Shown: piece after piece, positions 1-8,953 of the stretch
How positions within the stretch are numbered: position 1 is the stretch's first letter
How the letters are laid out: the number at the start of each line of letters is the position of its first letter
DNA from: Gemmatimonadota bacterium
GTDB lineage: Bacteria > Latescibacterota > UBA2968
Direction: 5' to 3'
Length of the DNA stretch: 34,966 bases
Assembly: GCA_009838845.1 (NCBI GenBank)
Contig: VXRD01000083.1
Location: forward strand, 1 to 34,966
Notes under the pieces: generated by a model
Database searches by the model: none
What the model was told of the DNA's origin: nothing
Seen by the model: only the letters and a program-made list of their open reading frames with translations
Program-made: the position numbers and the translations under genes

Positions 1-79
1 CGAGAGGGACTGCAAGTGTCTTGTTTTAGGATTGGCTTAAAAGTTCTCAACTATATTTAATGGGAGGGAGGTACGGGAC

Positions 80-322
80 ATGATGAAACAGACTATGGAT
101 GCCGTATATGAAGACGGAGTCTTCAAACCTATGAAACCTCCTAAACTATCTGAGGGTCAGCACGTTCGTATTAAAATAGAAACTCCTTTTGAAAAAAGTT
201 TCGATGACCTTCTTGAACTGGCTGCAAAGGTCTATGAAGGACTCTCCGCTGACGACATCGACGGCATTGAGAAGATTGCACACGGCCGTCGCGATTTTTT
301 GGGAGATAGAACGGGTGCTTAA
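80..322 (+). CDS. DUF104 / AF2212-type antitoxin-like protein
   Basis: This 80-residue protein has the start typical of the DUF104 (AF2212-like) antitoxin family: an N-terminal beta hairpin of the form 'AVYEDGVFKPM' at residues 8-18, followed by 'EGQHVRIKIE' at 25-34. Residues 37-75 are acidic and helical, as expected for a toxin-binding tail. Family members usually sit just upstream of a PIN-domain ribonuclease that they neutralise. A purine-rich ribosome binding site (gggagggagg, 62-71) precedes tandem ATG codons at 80 and 83. No PIN-like gene follows: the next 115 bp carry no recognisable ORF and the next gene is unrelated. The family call is good. A role as a working antitoxin is uncertain without a partner. 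Confidence 0.7.
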   Translation: MMKQTMDAVYEDGVFKPMKPPKLSEGQHVRIKIETPFEKSFDDLLELAAKVYEGLSADDIDGIEKIAHGRRDFLGDRTGA

Positions 323-437
323 TATTCCCATTCTATCAACTGAACATCGGAAAATCAATTTGATAATTCGGCTTGCGAGATGTATTTTCGATTATAGATC
401 TCGCTCTGCTTTTAACCGCCCAAACCAAGGAGGAATC

Positions 438-911
438 ATGCTACGAGTAAGCGACCCTTTCGTTCAGAAGTACATCGACTCCGAGTTCGGGCAGCGATGT
501 CTCTACGGAGGCACGCATTGCACGGAGTGTGTGAGGGAAGAGGATAGGGAGATATGGGGAGTCGGTGATGAACCTTCCTCCTCAGCTTATCCGGGCTTAG
601 CGGCTCGAAAGTTCATCAGGGCTCACGAGATCTACGAAGAACTTAGCCTTGCAAGCCCGGCTGAGATTATCGGTGTAGGCATTCTGAAGGAGCTATCTGC
701 TCACACATCAGACAAGACTCGGGATGCTCTCTGGTACGAAGCTCACGGAAGCGGAGGTGGCATCCCCGTCTGCATCAGGCCGTGTATGTGGCTGGCTGGG
801 CAATATGTACTTGATATCGCGATTCTTGAATCCATGCTCCAACGGAAGGAATTGGGCATCGACACCGAAATGCTGTCTCGTTTCTTGGCCAGGATTGCGA
901 AGCACAGGTAA
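438..911 (+). CDS. hypothetical protein with clustered cysteines
   Basis: I do not recognise this 157-residue protein. The start at 438 is chosen because a strong ribosome binding site (aaggagga) lies just ahead; the open frame extends upstream only by overlapping the antitoxin gene. An N-terminal cluster C21, H27, C28, C31 and a later C112/C116 pair (spaced CxxxC) could form a metal site. The middle (54-90) is predicted helical and contains 'ARKFIRAHEIYEELS'. There is no signal peptide or membrane segment. It ends 51 bp before the LamG gene, so the two may be cotranscribed. The coding call rests on the ribosome binding site and an uninterrupted frame of 157 codons. Confidence 0.55.
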   Translation: MLRVSDPFVQKYIDSEFGQRCLYGGTHCTECVREEDREIWGVGDEPSSSAYPGLAARKFIRAHEIYEELSLASPAEIIGVGILKELSAHTSDKTRDALWYEAHGSGGGIPVCIRPCMWLAGQYVLDIAILESMLQRKELGIDTEMLSRFLARIAKHR

Positions 912-962
912 TCACCGACATTCCTTATTGCCACTCATAAGTTACTTTAGGAGTAAAATACT

Positions 963-2561
963 ATGGATCCCGACCTGATCGCCCACTGGCCGTTCCAGGA
1001 AAACCTGAAAGACCATTCCGAAAGCGGCCTGTCCATCCAAAATCACGGCGTTGAAATCGGGGAATCAGGTGGACGAAGAAGCGCCCAATTCAACGGGGAG
1101 GATACCTTTCTGGAAGTTCCCTGCGACCTGTCTATAGGGACAGGCGATTTTTCATGCGCTGGATGGATCTATACGGAAAAAACCGAAGTGGTCGGCGATA
1201 TTCTCAGCCAATTCGATCCGGAAACCCGCCAGGGGTGGCAGATCTCGGTCCTTACCAATACCGGCATGACTTCCACCGCCCAGTCGAATTACCGCAACCT
1301 CCACTTCGGCATCGACAACGGGTATCTCGGGTCATGGACCGATTGCGGGCGTCCCGGTCAGGCAGTCAAAATATCTGCACTTTCAACAATAGATGGACAC
1401 CTGTACGCCGGCACCTTTGAGAATGGCAAAGAAGAGGTCGGCCACCTGTGGCGGTACGAAGGGGAAAAACGCTGGACCGATCTGGGCAATCCAGTGGGAT
1501 GTAACTCTGTCAACGCAGTCGTCGAATTTCAAGGCGCGCTCTACTGCGCTCTCGGCCGGTATAATAGCATCGGCTCCGCTCTGGGCGATCCCCTGAACAC
1601 CACACCCGGCGGTCAGGTCTATCGGGTCGATGCCGATGGTCAATGGACCTTCTGCGGGCATCCAGGCATCGAAGACGCCACACCCGAAGAAACACCCACC
1701 ACGGGACATAACACGGGCAAAGCCGACAACGCCACCGCGCTCACGGTTTATCAGGGTCGGCTCTACGCCACCAGCCTCTATCGCGAGGGGGCCTTTGTCT
1801 ATGATGGGGGCACCACCTGGACGCCCATAGGTCCAGACGTGCGGCTGATGAGTTTCACCATCTATCGGGATCGGCTCTATACCCTCGTCAACGGCGGCCC
1901 GGTTCTTCGCTACGAAGGCAACGCCGAATGGACTGACTGCGGCTGCCCCGAAACCTCCACCCAGACCTACTCGGCGGTCACTTTTGAGGGCCGGCTCTAT
2001 GTCGGCACCTGGCCTCAGGGCGAAGTCTATCGATATGACGGCAACACGACCTGGACCTGTCTGGGCAGGGTCGGATACGAACGCGAAATCATGGCCATGG
2101 GACTATATAACGGCAAAGTCTATATCGGTTCGCTCCCAATGGCCAACGTCTGGCGGATGGACGGCAATCAGTTCACATTCCTGGAGTCTCTGGACAGCAC
2201 GTCTGCGCCCTTGCGGCGGGTCTGGTCCATGGCCGTTTATCAGGGCCGCCTCTATGCTGGCACTCTGCCGTCTGGACATGTCTATTCGGTAGAAGCCGGA
2301 AAAGTCGCCACCTGGGACCACACATTGCCCGAAGGATGGCGACACGTAGCCGCCGTCAAGCAAGGCGGTGTTTTGACTCTGTACGTCGATGGAATCCCCG
2401 TCGCTACAACAGATAGCTTCAATCCAAAACGCTACGACCTCAACCCCAACTGTCCCCTCTTAATCGGCTTTGGCGCCCACGACTATTTCAAAGGCGCCCT
2501 GCGAGACATCCGTATCTATCGCCGGGGCCTCACACAACGGGAAATCCAGCGCCTTCAGTGA
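963..2561 (+). CDS. LamG-domain protein interrupted by a seven-repeat beta-propeller
   Basis: The 532-residue protein starts like a concanavalin-type LamG domain ('LIAHWPFQENLKDHS', then 'AQFNGEDTFLEVP' at 41-53 and 'FSCAGWIYT' at 63-71). It ends with the matching LamG second half ('WRHVAAVKQGG', 'LTLYVDGIPV' at 471-480, 'GALRDIRIYRRGL' at 511-523). Between them, about 121-450, lie seven repeats of roughly 35-75 residues built on 'YQGRLYAGT...G.VYRYDG...WT.CG', starting near 136, 184, 258, 297, 337, 377 and 422. The segment 'SWTDCGRPG' (124-132) resembles the last strand of a blade and may close the ring. LamG domains usually bind glycans. There is no signal peptide. The ribosome binding site aggag lies about 9 bp before the ATG. 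The stop overlaps the end of the convergent gene by 7 bp. No enzymatic residues are recognised. Confidence 0.75.
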   Translation: MDPDLIAHWPFQENLKDHSESGLSIQNHGVEIGESGGRRSAQFNGEDTFLEVPCDLSIGTGDFSCAGWIYTEKTEVVGDILSQFDPETRQGWQISVLTNTGMTSTAQSNYRNLHFGIDNGYLGSWTDCGRPGQAVKISALSTIDGHLYAGTFENGKEEVGHLWRYEGEKRWTDLGNPVGCNSVNAVVEFQGALYCALGRYNSIGSALGDPLNTTPGGQVYRVDADGQWTFCGHPGIEDATPEETPTTGHNTGKADNATALTVYQGRLYATSLYREGAFVYDGGTTWTPIGPDVRLMSFTIYRDRLYTLVNGGPVLRYEGNAEWTDCGCPETSTQTYSAVTFEGRLYVGTWPQGEVYRYDGNTTWTCLGRVGYEREIMAMGLYNGKVYIGSLPMANVWRMDGNQFTFLESLDSTSAPLRRVWSMAVYQGRLYAGTLPSGHVYSVEAGKVATWDHTLPEGWRHVAAVKQGGVLTLYVDGIPVATTDSFNPKRYDLNPNCPLLIGFGAHDYFKGALRDIRIYRRGLTQREIQRLQ

Positions 2562-3559
2562 CGGCTCTTCAGCCACCAGCGCATGGTATTACTGACCATA
2601 TCCGCTGCGTCTCGTTGAACCCAATGGCCGCTGCTGGGGATGGTGACGAGTGTGTAGTCTTTGTTGATCCAATTCCACGTGTCGCGTAACCCGTCTTTGT
2701 CAACAGCCTTGTCTTTCAACCCGTGGAATTGCAATACGGGCATGGTGAGATTGGGCATCCCCAGGCTCTGGCCAGACCCCGCAGTTAGACCGCTATAGGC
2801 CGCCCGGTAATAGTCGAGCATGCCCTTGACCGAGGATTGGGAGAACGCATTGATGTAGCGCTGCCGCACTTCGTCTGGGGCATTACCCACCGAAATACGT
2901 GTAAGCACCTCGGGCGAGAACCGTTTTTCGTATTCAGGCGTTTGAAAGTCGGTAATGTATTGAGTATTCTTCTTTTGCTCTGCCGTCGCGTTACGCAGCA
3001 CGGTGCCGTAGCCCTTCGGGTGAGTCAGATTGCAGATCACCAGCTTGTTGACGAGTTGCGGATAGTGCATGGCGAACCGCCACGAAATGGCGCCACCCCA
3101 ATCGTGACCAACGAGGGTGACCGAATCGACCTCCAGGTCCTTGATTACAGCTTCGACATCCGACATGAGATGGGACATGGTGTAGTGTTCCACGCCTTCG
3201 GGCTTGCCGCTCTTGTTGTAGGCGCGTGTGTCCATAGCGACGGTCTTATAGTTGTCGGAAAGAGCGGCCATCTGTTCGCGCCAGGTATACCAAAAATCGG
3301 GAAAGCCATGGACAAAGAGAATAACGGGGCCTTCGCCCAGGGTGACGTAGTGGAGTGCCACCCCGTCGTTATCCGTCTCATGGTGCTCGACGCGGTCGAA
3401 TACATCTGCCTTGACGTTAGCTATCGGGGATTTGACGGCACCCTTTAGGCGTTCCTGCTGCGCCTGCCCCTGGGCGAAGAAAATGCAGGAGCAAATGACC
3501 ACCAGTATTGAGCGTGTCATGCGTTGTTTGGTTCGTTGTGACGGTTTCATGGCGTTCAT
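2555..3559 (-). CDS. secreted alpha/beta hydrolase, epoxide hydrolase-like
   Basis: This 334-residue protein belongs to the alpha/beta hydrolase branch holding epoxide hydrolases and haloalkane dehalogenases. It has the oxyanion motif HGFP (84-87) with 'DFWYTWR', and a nucleophile elbow G-H-D-W-G-G whose nucleophile is Asp153 rather than Ser. Asp283 or Asp287 and His312 ('SSGHWVQRD') can complete the triad. Residues about 14-34 form a hydrophobic signal peptide ending AQGQAQ, so it is probably exported. The true start could be Met1, Met4 or Met14, since no clear ribosome binding site separates them. It lies 20 bp downstream of a sulfatase on the same strand and is probably the last gene of that run. 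The substrate cannot be told; dehalogenase activity is the main alternative. Confidence 0.8.
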   Translation of the reverse strand: MNAMKPSQRTKQRMTRSILVVICSCIFFAQGQAQQERLKGAVKSPIANVKADVFDRVEHHETDNDGVALHYVTLGEGPVILFVHGFPDFWYTWREQMAALSDNYKTVAMDTRAYNKSGKPEGVEHYTMSHLMSDVEAVIKDLEVDSVTLVGHDWGGAISWRFAMHYPQLVNKLVICNLTHPKGYGTVLRNATAEQKKNTQYITDFQTPEYEKRFSPEVLTRISVGNAPDEVRQRYINAFSQSSVKGMLDYYRAAYSGLTAGSGQSLGMPNLTMPVLQFHGLKDKAVDKDGLRDTWNWINKDYTLVTIPSSGHWVQRDAADMVSNTMRWWLKSRH

Positions 3560-3579
3560 CGTTCCAATGGTTTGGGGAA

Positions 3580-4782
3580 TCAGGCTTTTGATGTTTGTTG
3601 GGCTTCACAAGTTTGTTTCCAGACATGGTGCTCTGCCATCATCTTTTCAACTTTTTCAGGGAAGGTCGCACGCAGATCGCGTTGTTCGTCGGGATCGGTA
3701 CTCAGATCGAACAGACCGTCTGGTTTGCCGTCTGTGGCGTGGAGTTTCAGATTGCCCTCACGGACTGCGTCCTCTGTTCTATACGTCCAGTGCAGGGTGC
3801 GGTCCAGGGGTTGCTCTTTTCCTTCGAAAAGAGGCCACGCGTTTTGGGCGTCAATGACGCGGTCGTCGGGCACGGTTGCACCGGCGAGAGCGGCGAATGT
3901 GGCGTAGAGATCGTAGTGTACCCAGGGGGTGTGGATTTTTGTATTTGGAGCGATTTTTCCCGGCCAGACCGCGTTGCAGATGACTCTGAGTGAACGCTCC
4001 CATAGGGTTCGACCATAACCATTGGTTCGGCTGCCTCCCTGGTCGCTTAAGAAGACGATGAGCGTGTTTTCCGCAATACCGGCATGGTGTACCGCATCCA
4101 ACACGCGCCCCACGCACAGGTCCAGGTATTCGACCATATATTGATAATTTACGAGTGGATCATCGCTGTGATAGTATCCGGGTGGGGCCTGGTAGGGGCC
4201 GTGTGGGGCATAAAAGGGGAGATTCAGGTAGAAGGGATCGGGCCTTTGGGATTGGCGGTTGATAAATTTGATGGCTTCATCCGTAAATAGGGTATCGAAG
4301 TAACCTTCGTCCGCTATGGGTTCCAGGCCGCGAAAAAAGTGGCTCTTCATGTCGCGGTTGTACAGGTGGGTGTAGTAGTCGGCATGGCCTGCGTTGCTGC
4401 CGTAAAATTCATGAAAGCCGTGGTGTAGCGGGTTGAATTTTGCGGCATATCCCAGGTTCCATTTTCCAAACAGCCCTGTTGTGTATCCGGCATTTCGCAA
4501 AAGTCTGGCTATAGAGACTTCCTGGAGCGAGAGGCCGGATTCCGGATCATCTGGGCGTGTCTGTGAGTTGATGCCAACCCGATACGGGTGTCTGCCCGTG
4601 TTCCAGGCACAACGCGCTGGTGAACACAGCGGGGTTGCGATCAGGCAGTTGTCGAAGACAACGCCCTCGCTCGCCATCGCGTTCAGTCTGGGAGTTTTGA
4701 ATATCCCTTCGCCATAATAATCGACTGCTTCGCAGCCGAGGTTGTCGGCGACCATGAAGATGATATTGGGATTGTTTTTCAT
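3580..4782 (-). CDS. divergent sulfatase-family protein (altered active site)
   Basis: The 400-residue protein has the arylsulfatase fold: 'NIIFMVADN' at the N-terminus, the formylglycine motif C53-S-P-A-R57 followed by 'TGR', 'PHGPY' (His194), and the C-terminal 'LKLHATDGKPDGLFDLSTDPDEQRDL' type region. Several residues usually invariant are changed: the second N-terminal metal aspartate is Asn14, GKWH reads GKWN (Asn109), the SDN/SDH metal pair reads D247-Q248, and the expected lysine before 'WE' is Arg258. Cys53, Arg57, Lys107 and His194 remain. The enzyme may have shifted specificity or be inactive. The start at 4782 is chosen because the frame upstream overlaps the decarboxylase end and a purine stretch (aagaga) precedes this ATG. 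There is no signal peptide. Confidence 0.85.
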   Translation of the reverse strand: MKNNPNIIFMVADNLGCEAVDYYGEGIFKTPRLNAMASEGVVFDNCLIATPLCSPARCAWNTGRHPYRVGINSQTRPDDPESGLSLQEVSIARLLRNAGYTTGLFGKWNLGYAAKFNPLHHGFHEFYGSNAGHADYYTHLYNRDMKSHFFRGLEPIADEGYFDTLFTDEAIKFINRQSQRPDPFYLNLPFYAPHGPYQAPPGYYHSDDPLVNYQYMVEYLDLCVGRVLDAVHHAGIAENTLIVFLSDQGGSRTNGYGRTLWERSLRVICNAVWPGKIAPNTKIHTPWVHYDLYATFAALAGATVPDDRVIDAQNAWPLFEGKEQPLDRTLHWTYRTEDAVREGNLKLHATDGKPDGLFDLSTDPDEQRDLRATFPEKVEKMMAEHHVWKQTCEAQQTSKA

Positions 4783-4843
4783 AGTAATTTCTCTTAAAAA
4801 ATTGAAAAATATAAACTTATGATTGCTTGATCCAGGGGCAATA

Positions 4844-6265
4844 TCAGTTCTGAGGATCGGGATGGCTCGCATAGGCCAGTTCGCGCAGTACATCGACCGC
4901 GAGGAGGACATCCTCCCTTCGACAGTCGAATTGTCCGACCTGGAAGCGAATGACGAACTGTCCTTCATGGATCGTCTGCGTCAGGTAGATACGGCCGTCA
5001 TCATTAACCGCGCGGAGCAGGCGTTCGGTGGCGTCGTCGGCGTTCTCACCGTCGGGGGCGTACTGGAACGTGAAGAGCGAAAGGTGGCAGTCCGTTGTCA
5101 GGCGAAAGCCGTCCAGAGATGCGATCGCGGCAGCGGCCTCCTCAGCCCAGGCAATATGGTTCCGGATGCGCTGTCGGAGGTCTTTGAGGCCGTGGGCGCG
5201 GAGCAGGAACCAGAGCTTTAAGGCTCGGAATCGGCGTCCCAGTGGGATCGTCCACTCGCTGTAATTGGTGATCTCGGTTTGGCCGAGGGTCTGGAGGTAA
5301 TCCGGACGGATGCCGAGGGTGCGAACCTGTGGTTCCGGGTCCGCGAGAAACTGGATTGAGCAGTCGAACTGCGCACCGAGCCACTTGTGAGGATTGAAGG
5401 CGATGCTGTCGGCTTCCTCGACGCCCTCCCACAACTCCCGTAGCTCAGGACAGATCATCGCGGAACCGGCCCACGCGGCGTCGATGTGGACATAGAGATC
5501 ATGCTCTCGTGCCACTTCGATGGTCCGGTGCACATGGTCGGTCGCACCAATCGATGTGCCTCCAACACAGAGGACGACACCGGCCGGAAGGAAACCCGCG
5601 GCGCGATCGGCGTTGATTGCCCGGCGGAGTGCCTCCGGGTCGAGTGCCCAGGAACCATCGGTCGGGACTTTGACCAGATTCCGTTGGCCGATACCGGCGA
5701 TGCGTATCGCCTTGTCAACCGACGAGTGGGTCTCCGGTGATGCGTAGATCCGGAGCGGTTTCTCTCCCGCGATTCCAGAATCGATCCCGCGCCAGCCGAG
5801 TGTGCGCTCGCGCATCGTCAGTACGGCGCAGACATTTGCCGACGTTGCCGTATCCTGGATAACCCCCTGGAACCCTTCCGGCAGCCCGAGTGCCTGGCGC
5901 ATCCAGTCAACCATCCGAGTCTCAATTTCCGTAGCTGCTGGTGAGGTCTGCCAGAGCATGCACTGGGCCGCCATGACCGCCGTCAAATTCTCGGCGATCA
6001 TCGAAACCGGTGCAGCATTGGCGCTGAAGTACGCAAAAAAGCGCCGGTGTTGCCAGTGCGTCATACCGTCGGGTACGATGCGCTCAAAGTCGGCGAAGAT
6101 CGTCTCCATGCCTGCAGGCTCTTCCGGTGGCGATAGAGGCAGCATCGCAGCGATCTTACCCGGTGCCGTCTGCGCCCGAACGGGCCGATCTTCGAGCGTG
6201 GTCAGGTATTCGGCACCCCACTGTGCAGCTCGTTCAGCCCATTGATAGTAGTCTTCTCGTTTCAA
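4844..6265 (-). CDS. group II PLP-dependent decarboxylase (aromatic-L-amino-acid decarboxylase-like)
   Basis: This 473-residue protein matches the DOPA/tyrosine/glutamate decarboxylase family over its full length. It has 'HRRFFAYFSANA' (73-84), the cofactor-stacking His180 ('SPETHSSVDKA'), Asp262 in 'HIDAAWAGSA' that binds the pyridine nitrogen, and the PLP lysine Lys294 in 'FNPHKWLGA'. Tyr335 in 'ITNYSEWTIPLGRRFR' aligns with the mobile-loop tyrosine of true decarboxylases; related aldehyde synthases have Phe there. The product is therefore probably an aromatic amine plus CO2 from an aromatic amino acid. The frame has no ATG ahead of the conserved N-terminus; an in-frame TAA lies eight codons upstream, so TTG at 6265 is the likely start. 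It lies 61 bp upstream of the divergent sulfatase. The substrate is not resolved. Confidence 0.87.
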   Translation of the reverse strand: MKREDYYQWAERAAQWGAEYLTTLEDRPVRAQTAPGKIAAMLPLSPPEEPAGMETIFADFERIVPDGMTHWQHRRFFAYFSANAAPVSMIAENLTAVMAAQCMLWQTSPAATEIETRMVDWMRQALGLPEGFQGVIQDTATSANVCAVLTMRERTLGWRGIDSGIAGEKPLRIYASPETHSSVDKAIRIAGIGQRNLVKVPTDGSWALDPEALRRAINADRAAGFLPAGVVLCVGGTSIGATDHVHRTIEVAREHDLYVHIDAAWAGSAMICPELRELWEGVEEADSIAFNPHKWLGAQFDCSIQFLADPEPQVRTLGIRPDYLQTLGQTEITNYSEWTIPLGRRFRALKLWFLLRAHGLKDLRQRIRNHIAWAEEAAAAIASLDGFRLTTDCHLSLFTFQYAPDGENADDATERLLRAVNDDGRIYLTQTIHEGQFVIRFQVGQFDCRREDVLLAVDVLRELAYASHPDPQN

Positions 6266-6299
6266 TACATTACATCCAGGTTTTTAGAAATCCAGTTCT

Positions 6300-7277
6300 T
6301 CAAAGGTAATCGCTGACGTCCATTTCCGGGTACGCGTTTTTTATCAGTTCGACGGAGGTGGGCGTGTACATTGCGTCACCGGGTTTCGGCCAGCCGAAGA
6401 GACTGCGAACCCTCGATGTCGTTTTGCCCAAAAAGGGTTTCAAGCGCCGAATCATTTCAGCTTCCCTTTTTCCGGTCGATGTCCATGGCATGGTGTCTCT
6501 GCGTCCTATTGAAAAGAAGATGACGGCACGCTGTCTGTCCTTGTCTGCAAAAGGTTGTGCTGCGTGTGGCGTGTGTCCACTGTAGAAGAGAACGCTGCCA
6601 GCTTTCCCAGTGATTGAGACGGGTTCCTGCGCGTGAAGAATTTTGCGGATATCGGCAAAGCGGTAAGAGTGGGGCACCTTGCGGATGTCGCCAAAGCCCA
6701 GGCCGTCGTCTTCAATCACGCGCAAGATATCGCCCATTTTGTCGTGTACTCTTGGGACCAACCGAACAGGCGCGCAATCTTCATCAATATCGTCCAGAAA
6801 GACCCAGGCCTGAATATGGCCATACCGCTGCCAATCCGGGTGAGGAGGGATAAAGGGTTTGGCCCAATCCAGGTGAAATTCGATTTCCGGCTTTGTTGGG
6901 GCCTTTCTATCTATTCTACCGTTTCGAATATAGACGTAACCATGGTGATAGTGTATATCAGGCGTATCCAGAAGCTGTTCCATGGCGTCCAGGAAAGGGT
7001 CGTGTTCCAGGACCTGGTCTATGACTTCTACCCCTGTTGGAATGTCACAGAACTCCGATCTGGGGCCGCCCATCCCGAGACCTGCTCCGGGCAGGCGTAG
7101 CTCATTCTCAAGGTCAGGATTGGCCTTCAATTCGGCAATGAACTCGGAAAAAGACTTTCCATAAGCGTTTTGTTCCGTGGCCTCAAGCGTCTCTGACAAT
7201 TGACTGGCCGAGAACAGATTCGGGACTAAGAGATAGCCCTCTTGTTGATAAGACTCATACTGTTGTGGTGTCAACAT
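6300..7277 (-). CDS. phytanoyl-CoA dioxygenase (PhyH) family protein
   Basis: The 325-residue protein is an Fe(II)/2-oxoglutarate dioxygenase of the PhyH family. It opens with 'LTPQQYESYQQEGYLLVPNLF', the usual PhyH start. The iron-binding H-x-D is His135/Asp137 ('EFHLDWAKP'), the distal histidine is His238 ('HTPHAAQPF'), and Arg250 is the likely 2-oxoglutarate anchor. Members hydroxylate small lipophilic, amino-acid or phosphonate/sulfonate substrates using O2. A good ribosome binding site (aaggagat) precedes ATG 7277. It follows the sulfatase at 7302-8867 after 24 bp, so the two are probably cotranscribed and may act on the same compound. No signal peptide is seen. The substrate is unknown. 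Confidence 0.85.
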   Translation of the reverse strand: MLTPQQYESYQQEGYLLVPNLFSASQLSETLEATEQNAYGKSFSEFIAELKANPDLENELRLPGAGLGMGGPRSEFCDIPTGVEVIDQVLEHDPFLDAMEQLLDTPDIHYHHGYVYIRNGRIDRKAPTKPEIEFHLDWAKPFIPPHPDWQRYGHIQAWVFLDDIDEDCAPVRLVPRVHDKMGDILRVIEDDGLGFGDIRKVPHSYRFADIRKILHAQEPVSITGKAGSVLFYSGHTPHAAQPFADKDRQRAVIFFSIGRRDTMPWTSTGKREAEMIRRLKPFLGKTTSRVRSLFGWPKPGDAMYTPTSVELIKNAYPEMDVSDYL

Positions 7278-7301
7278 TTTCGATCTCCTTTCATAAATTG
7301 C

Positions 7302-8867
7302 CTAAATTTCATCGTCATCCAGAGGGCGCTGTCCTTCAAACGGTCCCCATTGAATACGCGCTCTGGTTTTTCTATCGCTCTTGTAAATCTCTGGATCATA
7401 ATCCGGGTTTGCCTTCGGGAATCGCGCCTCGACCAGTTCGAGATAGCGCATCATCTCATCGTAGAGTTTCTGGTGTGTTTCTGGATTTTGCTTTGCAATA
7501 TTGGTAACCTCGCCAATGTCGCCAGAAAGGTCGAACAACATTGGAATATCTGGTCGTTCGTAAAAATGGATCACTTTGGACGAACCAGAAATAATGACCG
7601 AATGTGGCATAGAATTCCGATAATGAGGATAATGAAAATAGAGATAGCGATTTAGAAAGGCCTCGTCCGGTTCTTTTCCCGCCATGTAATCCGCGAGGCT
7701 GATACCGTCGATATTCTGCAATTCTTCTGAGTCGCCACCAGCCCAATCAACGAAGGTGGGTAAGAAGTCATAGTTGATCACATTGCCGGTAAAAACTGAG
7801 CCAGATTTGATCTCCGGCCCCTTGACAATCATGGGCACCCGGATGCCTCCATCCCACAACCACCACTTTGTCGCGTGTAACGGTTGCTTGTAGTCAGGTA
7901 TGATTTCGACTTCTTCGTGTCGGTAGCCGTTGTCACCCACGACGATGACATAGGTGTTATCCTCAATCCCCAGTTCCCTGAGCTTGTCGAGCACTGCGCC
8001 GATCCGACCATCCAGGTCCTCACCCATCCCCAACCAGATTGCGGGATCATCTCCCCGGTTGACTGTGTCGGGATGTTTATTGTTTTTCTTATACCACTCC
8101 TGCACCAGTGGATGATTCACATACTTTTCACGCGTTTTATCCAGGCATTCATAACCCGCGTGCATGGCATAATGAGATATCTGGAGATAAAAAGGATTGC
8201 TTTTTTCTACCTGTTCTTCCATGAAGCCAATTGCCTTTTCAGTAATGCTGAACATCAACTTGGGATCGGCCATATCTTTGGGTAGTCGCCTGGGCGTCCG
8301 CTCGCCCCTCTCCCCGTACTTCAGGGTATTGCCGGGATTATTATCGGTAGCACCATCGTGTAATACGTAGCCCGCCTTTGCTGGATCACCTCTCATGTGC
8401 CATTTGCCAATATGGGCACTGACATAACCCAGTGGCTTGAGAGCCTTGGGAATGGTGACCGCGTCTTCGTCGAGTTCTCGGTCAGACACGTTCGGAACCA
8501 GCGGAAAATGCCGATATTCCCTTTTCGTGTCGTAGTAGGGCTCTCTTGCCCCCAGATATACCGTGAAACCACTGTGTGGAGCAGATAGCCCCGTCTGTAC
8601 GCACACACGAGCAGGTGCACACTGCGGCGCTCCATAGGCATTGCGAAACTTCAGGCCCTCATTTGCCAGCTTTTGGATATTGGGCATTTGCAAGACCGGC
8701 ATGAGGGAATTCTCCATGGTGTCATCCATGGCAACCGGTGATCCGTTCCAGGCCCAGTCGTCTATATAAAACATGACAATGTTGGGCCTCGTTTGTGCGC
8801 GTGGACTGCTCGAGGTGGGGGATCCGGAGATCATCGATAAGAAGGAGAGGTTCTTAAAAAATTTCAT
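7302..8867 (-). CDS. sulfatase (type I, formylglycine-dependent)
   Basis: This 521-residue sulfatase keeps the family active site: Asp36/Asp37 after 'RPNIVMFYI', formylglycine motif C83-A-P-A-R87, 'GKWHM', an 'HYAMHAGY' histidine region, the metal pair in '[10 protein letters not shown]', and lysine in '[13 protein letters not shown]'. These proteins hydrolyse sulfate esters after the cysteine is oxidised to formylglycine. Residues 1-25 are moderately hydrophobic and end in a Ser/Pro-rich stretch before 'RAQTRPNI'. This is a weak signal-peptide candidate, the only one among the five sulfatases here. The ribosome binding site caggaga is strong. It is followed by a PhyH dioxygenase after 24 bp. 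The protein is close to bacterial arylsulfatase A-like enzymes. The substrate is not determined. Confidence 0.88.
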   Translation of the reverse strand: MKFFKNLSFLSMISGSPTSSSPRAQTRPNIVMFYIDDWAWNGSPVAMDDTMENSLMPVLQMPNIQKLANEGLKFRNAYGAPQCAPARVCVQTGLSAPHSGFTVYLGAREPYYDTKREYRHFPLVPNVSDRELDEDAVTIPKALKPLGYVSAHIGKWHMRGDPAKAGYVLHDGATDNNPGNTLKYGERGERTPRRLPKDMADPKLMFSITEKAIGFMEEQVEKSNPFYLQISHYAMHAGYECLDKTREKYVNHPLVQEWYKKNNKHPDTVNRGDDPAIWLGMGEDLDGRIGAVLDKLRELGIEDNTYVIVVGDNGYRHEEVEIIPDYKQPLHATKWWLWDGGIRVPMIVKGPEIKSGSVFTGNVINYDFLPTFVDWAGGDSEELQNIDGISLADYMAGKEPDEAFLNRYLYFHYPHYRNSMPHSVIISGSSKVIHFYERPDIPMLFDLSGDIGEVTNIAKQNPETHQKLYDEMMRYLELVEARFPKANPDYDPEIYKSDRKTRARIQWGPFEGQRPLDDDEI

Positions 8868-8953
8868 GATTTCTCCTGTTGGACATCAGTTGTTGCTCCT
8901 TCAAACAATTTTTCTTTGGCATTATCACAATCCTCCAATCCTCAAAATAGACA

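Noticed and set aside
21-57. Possible -35 (ttgttt or ttggct) and -10 (tatatt) boxes ahead of the antitoxin-like gene.
   Set aside because: The spacings are 25 or 14 bp, away from the usual 16-18, so the pair is not convincing.
2837-3448. A 203-codon plus-strand open frame opposite the alpha/beta hydrolase.
   Set aside because: It is antisense to a gene with a clear catalytic triad, has no recognisable domain, and is a shadow frame.
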